DNA from: Rikenellaceae bacterium
GTDB lineage: Bacteria; Bacteroidota; Bacteroidia; Bacteroidales; Rikenellaceae
Assembly: GCA_017463585.1 (NCBI GenBank)
Contig: JAFTOX010000004.1
Span: 62,001 to 126,000, forward strand
Direction: 5' to 3'
Length of the DNA: 64,000 bases
Shown piece after piece: positions 25,440 to 33,452 of this stretch (positions are counted from its first letter, which is position 1; each line of letters begins with the position of its first letter). A model generated the notes under the pieces. The model did no database searches, was not told the DNA's origin, and worked only from the letters and a program-made list of their open reading frames with translations. The translations under genes were made by a program, and so were the position numbers.

Positions 25440-26729
25440 ATGAACTACGCCCAAACACTCGACTATCTCTACTCGTCGCTGCGTTCGTTTCAGGACGCGG
25501 GAAGCGATGCCTATAAACCCGGCTTGGAGCGTATCGAGGGCTTTATGACCTACCTCGGTCGCCCGCACCGCCACTACGCCACGGTCCACGTCGCAGGCAC
25601 TAACGGCAAGGGCTCGACCTCGCACATCATTGCTGCGGTGTTGCAGGCGGCGGGATTCCGCACGGGACTCTTCACCTCGCCCCACCTGCACGATTTCCGC
25701 GAGCGAATCCGTGTCGATGGAGTGCAGATTTCGGAGCGCGAAGTGGTCGAATTTGTCGATGTGCACCGCTCGGCGATGGAGCGTATCGGGCTGTCGTTCT
25801 TCGAGATGACCGCCGCAATGGCCTTCGAACATTTTAGCCGTGAGGGGGTCGAGGTTGCGGTGATCGAAACGGGTTTGGGAGGTCGCCTCGACGCCACGAA
25901 TATCATCACGCCAATCGCCTCGGTCATCACCAATATCGGTCTGGACCACACCGACTTACTCGGCTCGACGCTTGCCGAAATCGCCACCGAGAAGGCGGGT
26001 ATCATCAAGCCCGAAGTGCCCGTCATCATTGGCGAACACGACGCGGCGACCGACTCGGTTTTTGAGCGTGCGGCACGCGAGGTTGGGGCGAATCTCTACT
26101 TCGCTGAGGATCTTTTCGAACTTGTTTCGGGCGAGTGCAACGCGGAGGGAAGTCGCTTCTGCGTGCGTCGCGTGGGGGACGAACGCGAGTACCAGTTCGA
26201 CCTCGATCTTGGAGGCGAGTACCAGCGTCGCAATATCATCACGGCGCTCGGAGCGTTGGAGGTGCTGCACCGCCGCACGCAGGTGTCGATTTCGACCCGC
26301 GCGTTGGTTGAGGGTTGCCGCGACGCAGCCGCAACGACAGGACTGCAAGGACGCTGGCAGAGGCTCGGCGAACGCCCTACGGTGGTGTGCGATACGGGAC
26401 ATAACGCGCACGGTCTGCAATACGTAAGCGAGCAACTCAAACGATTGAATTGCAAACAATTATACATAGTCTTGGGCGTTGTGCGCGAGAAGGATCTCGG
26501 GGCGGTTTTACCGCTTTTGCCACGCGAAGCGCACTATATTTTCACGCAGGCGTCGGTTTCGCGCGCATTGGAGGCAGATGAATTGGCACGCCGTGCGTCG
26601 GAGTTTGGATTGCAGGGCGAGGTTGTTCGCGGGGTGCGCGAGGCGGTTGCCCACGCCCGCACGTTAGCCACCGAGGACGATGCAATCTTCATTGGCGGCA
26701 GCACCTTCACCGTCGCCGAGATTGTGTAA
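25440..26729 (+). CDS. folC: Dihydrofolate synthase / folylpolyglutamate synthase
   Basis: A 429-residue Mur-ligase-type enzyme that joins glutamate to dihydropteroate and extends folate polyglutamates. The start ATG 25440 (MNYAQTLDYLYSSL) follows lnt by 14 bp; the open frame extends upstream into lnt but is not FolC-like there. The ATP loop is AGTNGKGSTSHI (near residue 52). The family signature region FFEMTAAMAFEHF and GLGGRLDATNII follows, and NIGLDHTDLLGSTLAEIATEKAGI is typical. The C-terminal domain begins near GRWQRLGERPTVVCDTGHN. It ends in a GCCACG-type terminator region at 26768. Confidence 0.94.
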   Translation: MNYAQTLDYLYSSLRSFQDAGSDAYKPGLERIEGFMTYLGRPHRHYATVHVAGTNGKGSTSHIIAAVLQAAGFRTGLFTSPHLHDFRERIRVDGVQISEREVVEFVDVHRSAMERIGLSFFEMTAAMAFEHFSREGVEVAVIETGLGGRLDATNIITPIASVITNIGLDHTDLLGSTLAEIATEKAGIIKPEVPVIIGEHDAATDSVFERAAREVGANLYFAEDLFELVSGECNAEGSRFCVRRVGDEREYQFDLDLGGEYQRRNIITALGALEVLHRRTQVSISTRALVEGCRDAAATTGLQGRWQRLGERPTVVCDTGHNAHGLQYVSEQLKRLNCKQLYIVLGVVREKDLGAVLPLLPREAHYIFTQASVSRALEADELARRASEFGLQGEVVRGVREAVAHARTLATEDDAIFIGGSTFTVAEIV

Positions 26730-26767
26730 TGAAAATCTCGTTGCTCGCAAAAGCTAAAAGAGGAAAA

Positions 26768-26798
26768 AAGCTACGCCCCGAAGGACGTGGCTTTTTTT
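26768..26798 (+). terminator. Intrinsic terminator after folC (GCCACG-stem type)
   Basis: AGCTACG pairs with CGTGGCT (one G-T pair) around CCCCGAAGGA and is followed by TTTTTTTG. Confidence 0.82.
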
Positions 26799-26835
26799 GA
26801 TTCACAATTAGTTCTGCAAGCGACTCTGCGGGAGA

Positions 26836-26912
26836 AGTACGCACGCGGTGGCGTGGGGCAGCGCGACTGAAAGTCGCGGGCGCCACCGCGTGTATCGATT
26901 TCGGAGAAATCG
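26836..26912 (-). repeat. Composite hairpin element G (reverse orientation)
   Basis: A bulged hairpin of the ACGCGGTGGCG type (arms about 26843-26853 and 26881-26891), inner CGCGACT/AGTCGCG stem and G-rich bulge, followed by its short hairpin 26896-26912 (CGATTTC/GAAATCG). A TTCAAAATTCAAGATTC tract comes next. Together with the preceding terminator it matches 49108-49266 closely. Confidence 0.82.
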
Positions 26913-26967
26913 CCAAAGCACAATTCAAAATTCAAGATTCACAATTAATAATAGTAAATCCCACATA

Positions 26968-26998
26968 AAACCGCACCCCAAGTCGGGGTACGGCTTTA
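26968..26998 (-). terminator. Bidirectional terminator between folC and dtd
   Basis: CCGCACCCC pairs with GGGGTACGG (one mismatch) around AAGTC. It is flanked by TAAAA on the left and TTTAT on the right, so it suits the minus-strand dtd operon. Confidence 0.75.
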
Positions 26999-27025
26999 TC
27001 TTAAAAATGTAAAAAAATTCACTCG

Positions 27026-27478
27026 TTATTCACGGTTACGCGAATCGATCCAGATGGTTACGGGACCGTCGTTCACAAGCGCAACCTGCATATCGGCACC
27101 GAACTCGCCCGTGCCTACCGTGCGCCCCGCAAGCTCCTCGACCCGACGCACAAAACGCTCGTACAAAGGTCGCGAAATAGCCTCGCCCGCACTGCGAATA
27201 TACGACGGACGATTGCCTTTGCGCGTCGAAGCAAACAGCGTGAACTGACTGACAATCAGCAACTCACCGCTCACTTGCTGTACATCGAGATTCATCACGC
27301 CCTGCTCGTCGTCGAATATTCTGAGGCGCAACAATTTACCCGCCAACCACTCGATATCCTCGTCGCCATCGGCCTCCTCGATACCCACCAACACGAGCAA
27401 ACCCTGCCCGATTTGCGAGCGCACCTCGCCCTCGATTGTCACCGACGCCTCGCGTACACGTTGTATTAAAAGTCGCAT
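27026..27478 (-). CDS. dtd: D-aminoacyl-tRNA deacylase
   Basis: A 150-residue dimeric proofreading enzyme that hydrolyses D-aminoacyl-tRNAs. The SQFTL motif is at residues 77-81 and the trans-acting Gly-Pro pair lies in NDGPVT (136-141), both invariant in the Dtd1 family. Length is normal. It lies 21 bp after polA on the same strand and is the last gene of an operon that starts with an S41 protease at 33093. Confidence 0.95.
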   Translation of the reverse strand: MRLLIQRVREASVTIEGEVRSQIGQGLLVLVGIEEADGDEDIEWLAGKLLRLRIFDDEQGVMNLDVQQVSGELLIVSQFTLFASTRKGNRPSYIRSAGEAISRPLYERFVRRVEELAGRTVGTGEFGADMQVALVNDGPVTIWIDSRNRE

Positions 27479-27499
27479 CGTTTTTTACAATTTTATATT

Positions 27500-30391
27500 T
27501 TAATGTGCTTCGAGCCAATTCTCGCCCACGCCATAATCGACCGTCAGCGGAACACTCAACTGTGCAGCACGCTCCATCGCCTCGACAACGATCTTCGCAA
27601 CCGCCTCTTGTTCAGGACGATATAGGTCAATTACGATTTCGTCGTGCACCTGCAAAATCATACGCGAACGCAGACCCGCCGCACGCATTTTTCGATACAT
27701 CTCGACCATCGCCAGCTTCATAATGTCGGCAGCGCTACCCTGAATCGGGGCGTTGATGGCGTTTCGTTCGGCGACGCCACGCGCCACCGCATTGCGCGAA
27801 TTGATGTCGTTCAGGTAGCGACGACGACCGAAAATTGTCGATACAAATCCCTCATTACGAGCCTGTTCCGCCGCGCGATCCATATACTCCTTGACCTTCG
27901 GATACGACGCAAAATAGCCATCGATAATCTCCTTCGACTCGGTGCGTGAGATGTCCAGTCGCTGCGCCAGACCAAACGCAGAAATGCCGTAGATGATGCC
28001 GAAGTTTGCGGTCTTCGCCCGACGACGTTGCTCGCTTGTAACCGACTGCAAATCAACGTGGAACAGACGTGATGCGGTTGCGCTGTGAATATCCTGACCC
28101 TCGCGGAAAGCCTCGATCAGACTCTCGTCGCCACTCAGGTGCGCCATCAGTCGCAACTCGACCTGCGAGTAGTCGGCCGACAGCAGCACGTGGTCACTGT
28201 CCGAGGGAATGAACGCCGCACGGATACGTCGCCCGCGCTCGTCACGAATCGGAATATTTTGCAGATTAGGATTGGCCGACGACAGTCGTCCCGTAGCCGT
28301 AACTGCTTGATTATATGATGTATGGATATGCCCCGTACGGCTATTTACAAGCTGCGGCAACGCCTCGACGTAGGTCGAAAGCAACTTCTTCACGCCACGA
28401 TATTCAAGGATCAAACCCACAATCGGGTGACGCGACGCGAGCGACTGAATGTACTCCTCGTCGGTGCGGAACTGCTTGGTTTTGGTCATTCGCGGCTTGG
28501 GGTCGATGCGCAACTTCGCAAACAACACCTCGCCCAGCTGACGTGACGAATTGACATTGAGCGTCGGCTCGTCGGCCAGCTCACGGATTTTCCATTCGAG
28601 GTCGGTGAGCTCTTTTTGCAATTCTATCTTGTATTCGGCCAACGATTGAGTGTCAATTCGCACGCCCGTCCACTCCATATCGGCGAGCACGTCGATCATC
28701 GGCTCCTCGATCTCGGCGTAGAGGTATTGCAACCCTTCGTCGCACACCTTCGGCCACAAAGCCTGCTTCAACTGCAAGGTAACATCGGCGTCCTCGGCGG
28801 CGTATTCGGCCACACGATCGACGGCAATCATATCCATCGTAAGCTGCTTGGCACCGCGACCGATGAGCGTTTCGATCTCGATTGGCGAATAGTTTAAGTA
28901 TCTCTGTGCCAATACATTCATATTGTGACGCGACTCGGGATCGAGCAGATAGTGGAGGATCATCGTATCGTATTTCTTTCCTCGCACCTCGATACCCGCC
29001 GCACGCAACATCATCGCGTCGAACTTGATGTTCTGGCCAATTTTGGCAATCTGGTCGTTCTCCATCAGCGGGCGAACGATCTCGGCAAATTCGGGTTGCC
29101 AAGCCACGTACCAAGCCTCGTGGGGCTCGACGGCAAACGAAATTCCGACCAATCGATCATTGAAAAAATCAAGACCCGAAGTCTCAGTATCGAAACAAAT
29201 TTCTTCGAATTTTGACAAACGATCAACCAACTCGCTGAGCTCTTCGGCCGTGCGAACAATATGGTACTTATGGGGTGTTGTCGCAGCCGTAGCGTAGATT
29301 CCATCGCCCTCAAACAGAGATTGTTGTACGTCCGCTGCGGGTTGTTCGTCGGACGTGGATTCGGGCGTTGTCGTATCAGAATCGGCAGTCGCAGCCTCCA
29401 TCGCCGCAAACATATCGCCCTGACCCGCCAACGACGCCGCACGCTTAGCACGCGACTTTTCGAGCGTCGCCTGAATGAGCTGCGTCTGCTTGGCCTGTGT
29501 GGGTGCAGGAGGCTCGGCAGGAGCATTCGGATCAGCGGGCAATTCACGTGCGAACATATTGAAATCCAAGTCGATATACAACTTTCGCAGAGCGTCCACG
29601 TCGGGTTGCTCGACACGCAGCGCCTCGGCATCGAACTCGATCGGAACGTCCAGAACGATCGACGCAAGACGCTTCGACAGGCGCAGTTGCTCGGCTCCCG
29701 CCTCGACATTTGCACGCTGCTTGGGCGTCAATTCGTCGGTGTGTTCGAGGATCTGCTCGACCGTACCGAACTGATTTACAAGCTTTATCGCGCCCTTCTC
29801 GCCAATGCCCTGCACACCGGGAATGTTGTCCGAGGCGTCGCCCCACAGCGCCAACACATCGCGCACAAGAATCGGATCGTCGAATCCATAGTGTTCCTTA
29901 ATCGCCTCACGGTCAACGATTTCGACACCTTCGCCCTTCTGCTTATAGATCTTCACGCGGTCGGTCACCAGCTGCCCATAATCCTTGTCGGGCGTGACCA
30001 TAAAGACCTCAAAACCCTCGGCAGCAGCCTTGTGCGCCAACGTTCCAATCACGTCATCTGCCTCATAACCAGCCACTTCGAGCACCGGTATCCGCATTGC
30101 CTCGCACAGACGTTTGATGTAGGGCACAGCGGCGTGGATATCCTCGGGCGTGGCCGAGCGGTTAGCCTTATATTCGGGAAAAATCTCACGGCGGAAACAG
30201 CCTCCCTTCGGATCGAAAGCGACACCCAGGCAGTCGGGTTGCTCGCGTCGCAAGATGTCGCGCAGGAACTTCACAAACCCGAAAACGGGCGAGGTATTCA
30301 ACCCCTCGCGGTTGCGCATCGGGCGCGTCATAAATGCGTAGTAGTATCTGAAAATCAATGCATAAGCATCGACCAAAAAGAGTCGTTTCAT
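27500..30391 (-). CDS. polA: DNA polymerase I
   Basis: A 963-residue family A polymerase, started at ATG 30391 (MKRLFLVDAYALIF); the longer open frame upstream overlaps the DHH gene. The 5'-3' exonuclease domain spans about 1-290 (GYEADDVIGTLA, LWGDASDNIPGV). A disordered linker of about 80 residues (295-370) follows. The 3'-5' exonuclease domain appears intact (FDTETSGLD near 400). Polymerase motifs A (ADYSQVELRLMAHLSGD), B (RRAKTANFGIIYGIS) and C (QVHDEIVID) are all present. The linker carries two possible beta-clamp-binding motifs, QGDMF and QQSLF. It lies 22 bp after the DHH gene and 21 bp before dtd. Confidence 0.97.
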   Translation of the reverse strand: MKRLFLVDAYALIFRYYYAFMTRPMRNREGLNTSPVFGFVKFLRDILRREQPDCLGVAFDPKGGCFRREIFPEYKANRSATPEDIHAAVPYIKRLCEAMRIPVLEVAGYEADDVIGTLAHKAAAEGFEVFMVTPDKDYGQLVTDRVKIYKQKGEGVEIVDREAIKEHYGFDDPILVRDVLALWGDASDNIPGVQGIGEKGAIKLVNQFGTVEQILEHTDELTPKQRANVEAGAEQLRLSKRLASIVLDVPIEFDAEALRVEQPDVDALRKLYIDLDFNMFARELPADPNAPAEPPAPTQAKQTQLIQATLEKSRAKRAASLAGQGDMFAAMEAATADSDTTTPESTSDEQPAADVQQSLFEGDGIYATAATTPHKYHIVRTAEELSELVDRLSKFEEICFDTETSGLDFFNDRLVGISFAVEPHEAWYVAWQPEFAEIVRPLMENDQIAKIGQNIKFDAMMLRAAGIEVRGKKYDTMILHYLLDPESRHNMNVLAQRYLNYSPIEIETLIGRGAKQLTMDMIAVDRVAEYAAEDADVTLQLKQALWPKVCDEGLQYLYAEIEEPMIDVLADMEWTGVRIDTQSLAEYKIELQKELTDLEWKIRELADEPTLNVNSSRQLGEVLFAKLRIDPKPRMTKTKQFRTDEEYIQSLASRHPIVGLILEYRGVKKLLSTYVEALPQLVNSRTGHIHTSYNQAVTATGRLSSANPNLQNIPIRDERGRRIRAAFIPSDSDHVLLSADYSQVELRLMAHLSGDESLIEAFREGQDIHSATASRLFHVDLQSVTSEQRRRAKTANFGIIYGISAFGLAQRLDISRTESKEIIDGYFASYPKVKEYMDRAAEQARNEGFVSTIFGRRRYLNDINSRNAVARGVAERNAINAPIQGSAADIMKLAMVEMYRKMRAAGLRSRMILQVHDEIVIDLYRPEQEAVAKIVVEAMERAAQLSVPLTVDYGVGENWLEAH

Positions 30392-30413
30392 AGCGATTTT
30401 GTTGGGTTCGGTT

Positions 30414-31514
30414 TTACTTCGTTTCGCCCTCGGTCGCGGCGCGTGTGCTCTCGGTAGCAGCGCCGTTTGTGCCCTCGATCTCGGCAAAATACTCCTCGAC
30501 TGACGCGCGGAAATGCTCGATCGTCTCCTCCATCGTGCGGAACGACTTGCCACCCGCAGCGTTGGCGTGGCCACCACCCTCGAAGTAACGACGCGCAAAG
30601 ACGTTCACATCGACCGCACCGCGCGAACGCAATGAAACACGTATGAATTTTCGCGTTGCGAGGAACATCGCCGACATCTTCATCTTCTTGACCGTCAGCG
30701 GGTAATTGACAAAGCCCTCGCTGTCGCCCTGCTGGAAACCGTAGCGACGCATCTCGTTCTCTTTCAGCGACATATACGCCACCTCGCCGTTGTGCATAAT
30801 ACCCATTTTCTTGTCGATCACGTAGCCAAACAGACGCGCGCGACCCTCCGTGTAACCGTTATAAACGTTGTTGTAGAGCGTCGGAATGTGGATTCCCGTT
30901 TCGAGCAACTTCGCCACCGTGCGGAACAGCTCGGGCGTGAGGGTCGAGAACGAGAAGTTACCCGTGTCGGTCATCATACCTACGTACAAAGCCTCGGCCA
31001 TCTCGCGCGTCACGACCTTCCAGCCGAACATTCGCTCGATCATCAGCGCCACGATATACGAGGTCGAACTCGACTCGGGGTGCGAGAACATCAGGTCGTA
31101 ACTCCTTGGAGGTGAGAGGTGATGGTCGATCAGAATGCGCTTGGCGGAGCTGTTTTCGTTGATTGCGTCGCTCAGCGCTTCGAGGCGCGAGAGCGTGTTG
31201 AAATCGAGGCAGAAAATCAGATCGGCCTGCTTGATTGTGGCGGCGATCTCCTCGGGTTTCTCCTTGAAAATCTCGATCTCGTCGATGCCCGAAATCCAAT
31301 TCAGGAAGTAGGGATAACGCGTCGGAACCACACACGTAACCGTGTGACCCATAGACTGTAACACTCGGCACCACGCCAACGACGAACCCACCGCGTCGCC
31401 ATCGGGATTGGTGTGCGAGAGGATTATGATTCGTTGCTCTGCGGGAGCCAACATCAATTTCAATCGGTCGAGATCTTCGGTCGAAAGCACGACCTCCTTA
31501 GCGTTGTTGCTCAT
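30414..31514 (-). CDS. DHH/DHHA1 phosphoesterase, NrnA-like nanoRNase/pAp phosphatase
   Basis: A 366-residue cytoplasmic enzyme. The DHH domain has HTNPDGDAVGSS (near residue 34), FCLDFN as the second metal motif and LIDHHLSP as the DHH motif. MMTDTGNFSFS is the fourth metal motif. The DHHA1 domain carries the substrate loop EGGGHANAAGGK. This pattern matches NrnA-type proteins that degrade short oligoribonucleotides and 3'-phosphoadenosine 5'-phosphate. The C-terminus has an extra tail rich in E, A and T. It lies 22 bp after the S41 gene and 22 bp before polA, so it belongs to a repair/turnover operon. Confidence 0.9.
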   Translation of the reverse strand: MSNNAKEVVLSTEDLDRLKLMLAPAEQRIIILSHTNPDGDAVGSSLAWCRVLQSMGHTVTCVVPTRYPYFLNWISGIDEIEIFKEKPEEIAATIKQADLIFCLDFNTLSRLEALSDAINENSSAKRILIDHHLSPPRSYDLMFSHPESSSTSYIVALMIERMFGWKVVTREMAEALYVGMMTDTGNFSFSTLTPELFRTVAKLLETGIHIPTLYNNVYNGYTEGRARLFGYVIDKKMGIMHNGEVAYMSLKENEMRRYGFQQGDSEGFVNYPLTVKKMKMSAMFLATRKFIRVSLRSRGAVDVNVFARRYFEGGGHANAAGGKSFRTMEETIEHFRASVEEYFAEIEGTNGAATESTRAATEGETK

Positions 31515-31536
31515 TCTATTTGGTTAGTTTTCGTTA

Positions 31537-33093
31537 TTATTCGGTGTAGTGATTGTCGGTCGGGGCTACGATTGTACCACGCAAACCGTTATGCAGTAGC
31601 GAGTTATCGCACTCAACCGCACCCACGTCGATCGGTTTTGCAAGGCTCGCCACCTGAGTCGTCGCCACGCCGTCGATCTTCGCCAGCGCAATCGCCAACA
31701 TCGGCTCCGATGCCGAGCCCAACTCGCCCCACTCGATCCAACGAAGTGAGTTTTCGTCCATATACTCGTCGTAGAAATGGTTGGGTTTCAAGCCGTTACC
31801 GTAGTCCGATGTGCCCTTTGCGTCGTAAGAACGGAAGCTCACGGGGTGGAGCGTATATTGATAGTTGCCGAAAATCGCCTTGTCGGTGCTGTTGAACAGA
31901 TGGTCGATTACCTCCATACCGACAACCTTACCCTCGGTGGTGCTGCCGATGTGAATGACCTCGACGTCCAGCGCTCGCAAGTTGTTGATCATCAACTCGC
32001 TACACGACGCACTGCTCGCCGACGCAATCACATACAAGCGGTCGAGCGAGAGGTTGCAATCGCTGACCTCGGAGGCTTCGAGCAGGTTGTACCACGTCGA
32101 TTTGCGCGAGGCATTGGGGCGGCACTCCAACCACTTCGTGCCGAGCTTCGAACTTGGAGCAATCAAACTCGAAAGTAGCTGAGCCGTAGATACATAGCCA
32201 CCAGGATTGTAACGCAGATCGAGCACCAGCTCGTCGACGCCCGTACTCTTAAATTCGCTGAAAACCGTGCGCAGTTGCTGTTCGTATTCGTTCGAATTTG
32301 CCAAATCGGTTTCGTCGTAGCCGCGTTTGAATTGGTTGAAAAGCAGATAGCCCACCTTTGCTCCGCCGCTGGTTGTCAGCACTTTATGCGTGTGAATCGG
32401 ATTCTCCTCGACCGTCTCGCGCGTGAGCGTCACGGCATTCGACTCGCTATCCTCCTTAAAGATCACGCCATCGCCCGTCGCATTGGCCGTGAACGAACAC
32501 TTCAACACCTTGACCGACGACGAATTGGTCGGCAGCAGCTTATTGATGTCGCTGAAATTGCCCGCCAAAATCTGTTTTCCGTCGATACGACCGATCCAAT
32601 CGCCACGCTTCAAGCCCGCTTTTGCGGCGGGTGAGTTGGGCGTAACGTATTGAATACGTGCGAAATAGCGCAGTGTCGTGCCCGTCTGCGACTGGATATT
32701 GAACGCATAGGCGCGAATGCTCATTCCGTAGGTCGGCGCGAAGGTCGCCTTGCCCGCGCGGGTGACGGGCGAGCTGGTGATGTACGAATAGAACGAGCGC
32801 GAGCCGTTGTAGGTTTTTCCGTCGAGCGTGTTGGTCTTTATCGCGCTCAGGATATTGGTCAGAAACGACTGATAATCATTCTCGTATGCGGGCTTTATGC
32901 TCTTGACCTCCTCGTTCCAGAGGTAGTAATACGACAGGATCTGGTAGGTCCACTTATTGACTTGAACGTCCTCAGGCTCAGAGGGATCGGGCTCGGGAAT
33001 GGGGTCCTTGCCGCACGATGTGAATGCGACGGCAGCAACGATCGCCAAGACCGTCAGCGCCGACTGAATGAGGTTATAAATTTTGGTTTTCAT
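31537..33093 (-). CDS. S41 family C-terminal processing protease, lipoprotein
   Basis: A 518-residue lipoprotein started at ATG 33093 (MKTKIYNLIQ). The lipobox is VAFTSCGKD with Cys27. The mature N-terminus is rich in P, D and E (PIPEPDPSEPED), as in surface-exported Bacteroidota lipoproteins. A PDZ domain lies around residues 140-225 (YVTPNSPAAKAGLKRGDWIG). The S41 domain begins near VGYLLFNQF and contains VLDLRYNPGG. The catalytic Ser is in ASSASCSELM and the Lys is likely in TTEGKVVGM. It opens the operon S41-nrnA-polA-dtd. The link between this protease and the downstream repair genes may be only transcriptional. A strong promoter precedes it. Confidence 0.9.
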   Translation of the reverse strand: MKTKIYNLIQSALTVLAIVAAVAFTSCGKDPIPEPDPSEPEDVQVNKWTYQILSYYYLWNEEVKSIKPAYENDYQSFLTNILSAIKTNTLDGKTYNGSRSFYSYITSSPVTRAGKATFAPTYGMSIRAYAFNIQSQTGTTLRYFARIQYVTPNSPAAKAGLKRGDWIGRIDGKQILAGNFSDINKLLPTNSSSVKVLKCSFTANATGDGVIFKEDSESNAVTLTRETVEENPIHTHKVLTTSGGAKVGYLLFNQFKRGYDETDLANSNEYEQQLRTVFSEFKSTGVDELVLDLRYNPGGYVSTAQLLSSLIAPSSKLGTKWLECRPNASRKSTWYNLLEASEVSDCNLSLDRLYVIASASSASCSELMINNLRALDVEVIHIGSTTEGKVVGMEVIDHLFNSTDKAIFGNYQYTLHPVSFRSYDAKGTSDYGNGLKPNHFYDEYMDENSLRWIEWGELGSASEPMLAIALAKIDGVATTQVASLAKPIDVGAVECDNSLLHNGLRGTIVAPTDNHYTE

Positions 33094-33140
33094 CGCTATC
33101 AAATTATTGCGTACGCGCCTGCGCACACGTTGTCAATCTA

Positions 33141-33170
33141 CAAATATACAACTTTTTGCGAAAAAACCAA
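33141..33170 (-). promoter_or_regulatory. Promoter for the S41-nrnA-polA-dtd operon
   Basis: Minus-strand TATATTTG (33141-33148) with TTG (33168-33170), a 19 nt spacer, 47 bp upstream of the ATG. Confidence 0.6.
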
Positions 33171-33182
33171 AATCTCCCCCTC

Positions 33183-33317
33183 GCCATATGGGCGGGTTCT
33201 ATTGTTTTCGGTTGTACGATTGTTGGTGGTTTGCAAACGCATATTGACAAAATCGAAGATTTTGGCACACCTTCGCGGGCTCGCCCTTCGGGCGACCCCC
33301 GCAGCCCGCGAGTGTGC
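33183..33317 (+). repeat. Composite hairpin element H (hybrid arms)
   Basis: A CATATG module end (33183-33211, read in reverse) precedes a short hairpin (33248-33264, CAAAATC/GATTTTG) and a bulged hairpin. Left arm is 33266-33281 (CACACCTTCGCGGGCT), inner stem 33282-33294 (CGCCC-TTC-GGGCG), bulge ACCCCCGC and right arm 33303-33316 (AGCCCGCGAGTGTG). The proximal 8 bp pair perfectly. Distally the left arm is of CACCTTCG type and the right of CGAGTGTG type, so this copy looks recombinant. Confidence 0.8.
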
Positions 33318-33399
33318 GCACGCCATAAATTTAGAAGCGTTTTTCGTGCTTATTTATCTTACAAAATATGTTGAAACAAAGGAATAATTTTTCATTAAA

Positions 33400-33432
33400 A
33401 AAGCCGCCCTCGGCAACGGAGAGCGGCTTTAT
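33400..33432 (-). terminator. Terminator after the FAD/Fe-S oxidase gene
   Basis: On the minus strand AAAGCCGCT pairs with GGGCGGCTT around a longer loop and is followed by TTTTTAATG, 20 bp past the stop. Confidence 0.8.
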
Positions 33433-33452
33433 TATATATAGGTATGGTTCGC

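Noticed and set aside
30392..30598. Extended N-terminus of PolA
   Set aside because: The arginine-rich extension overlaps the DHH gene in another frame; MKRLFLVDAYALIF at 30391 is the family start.
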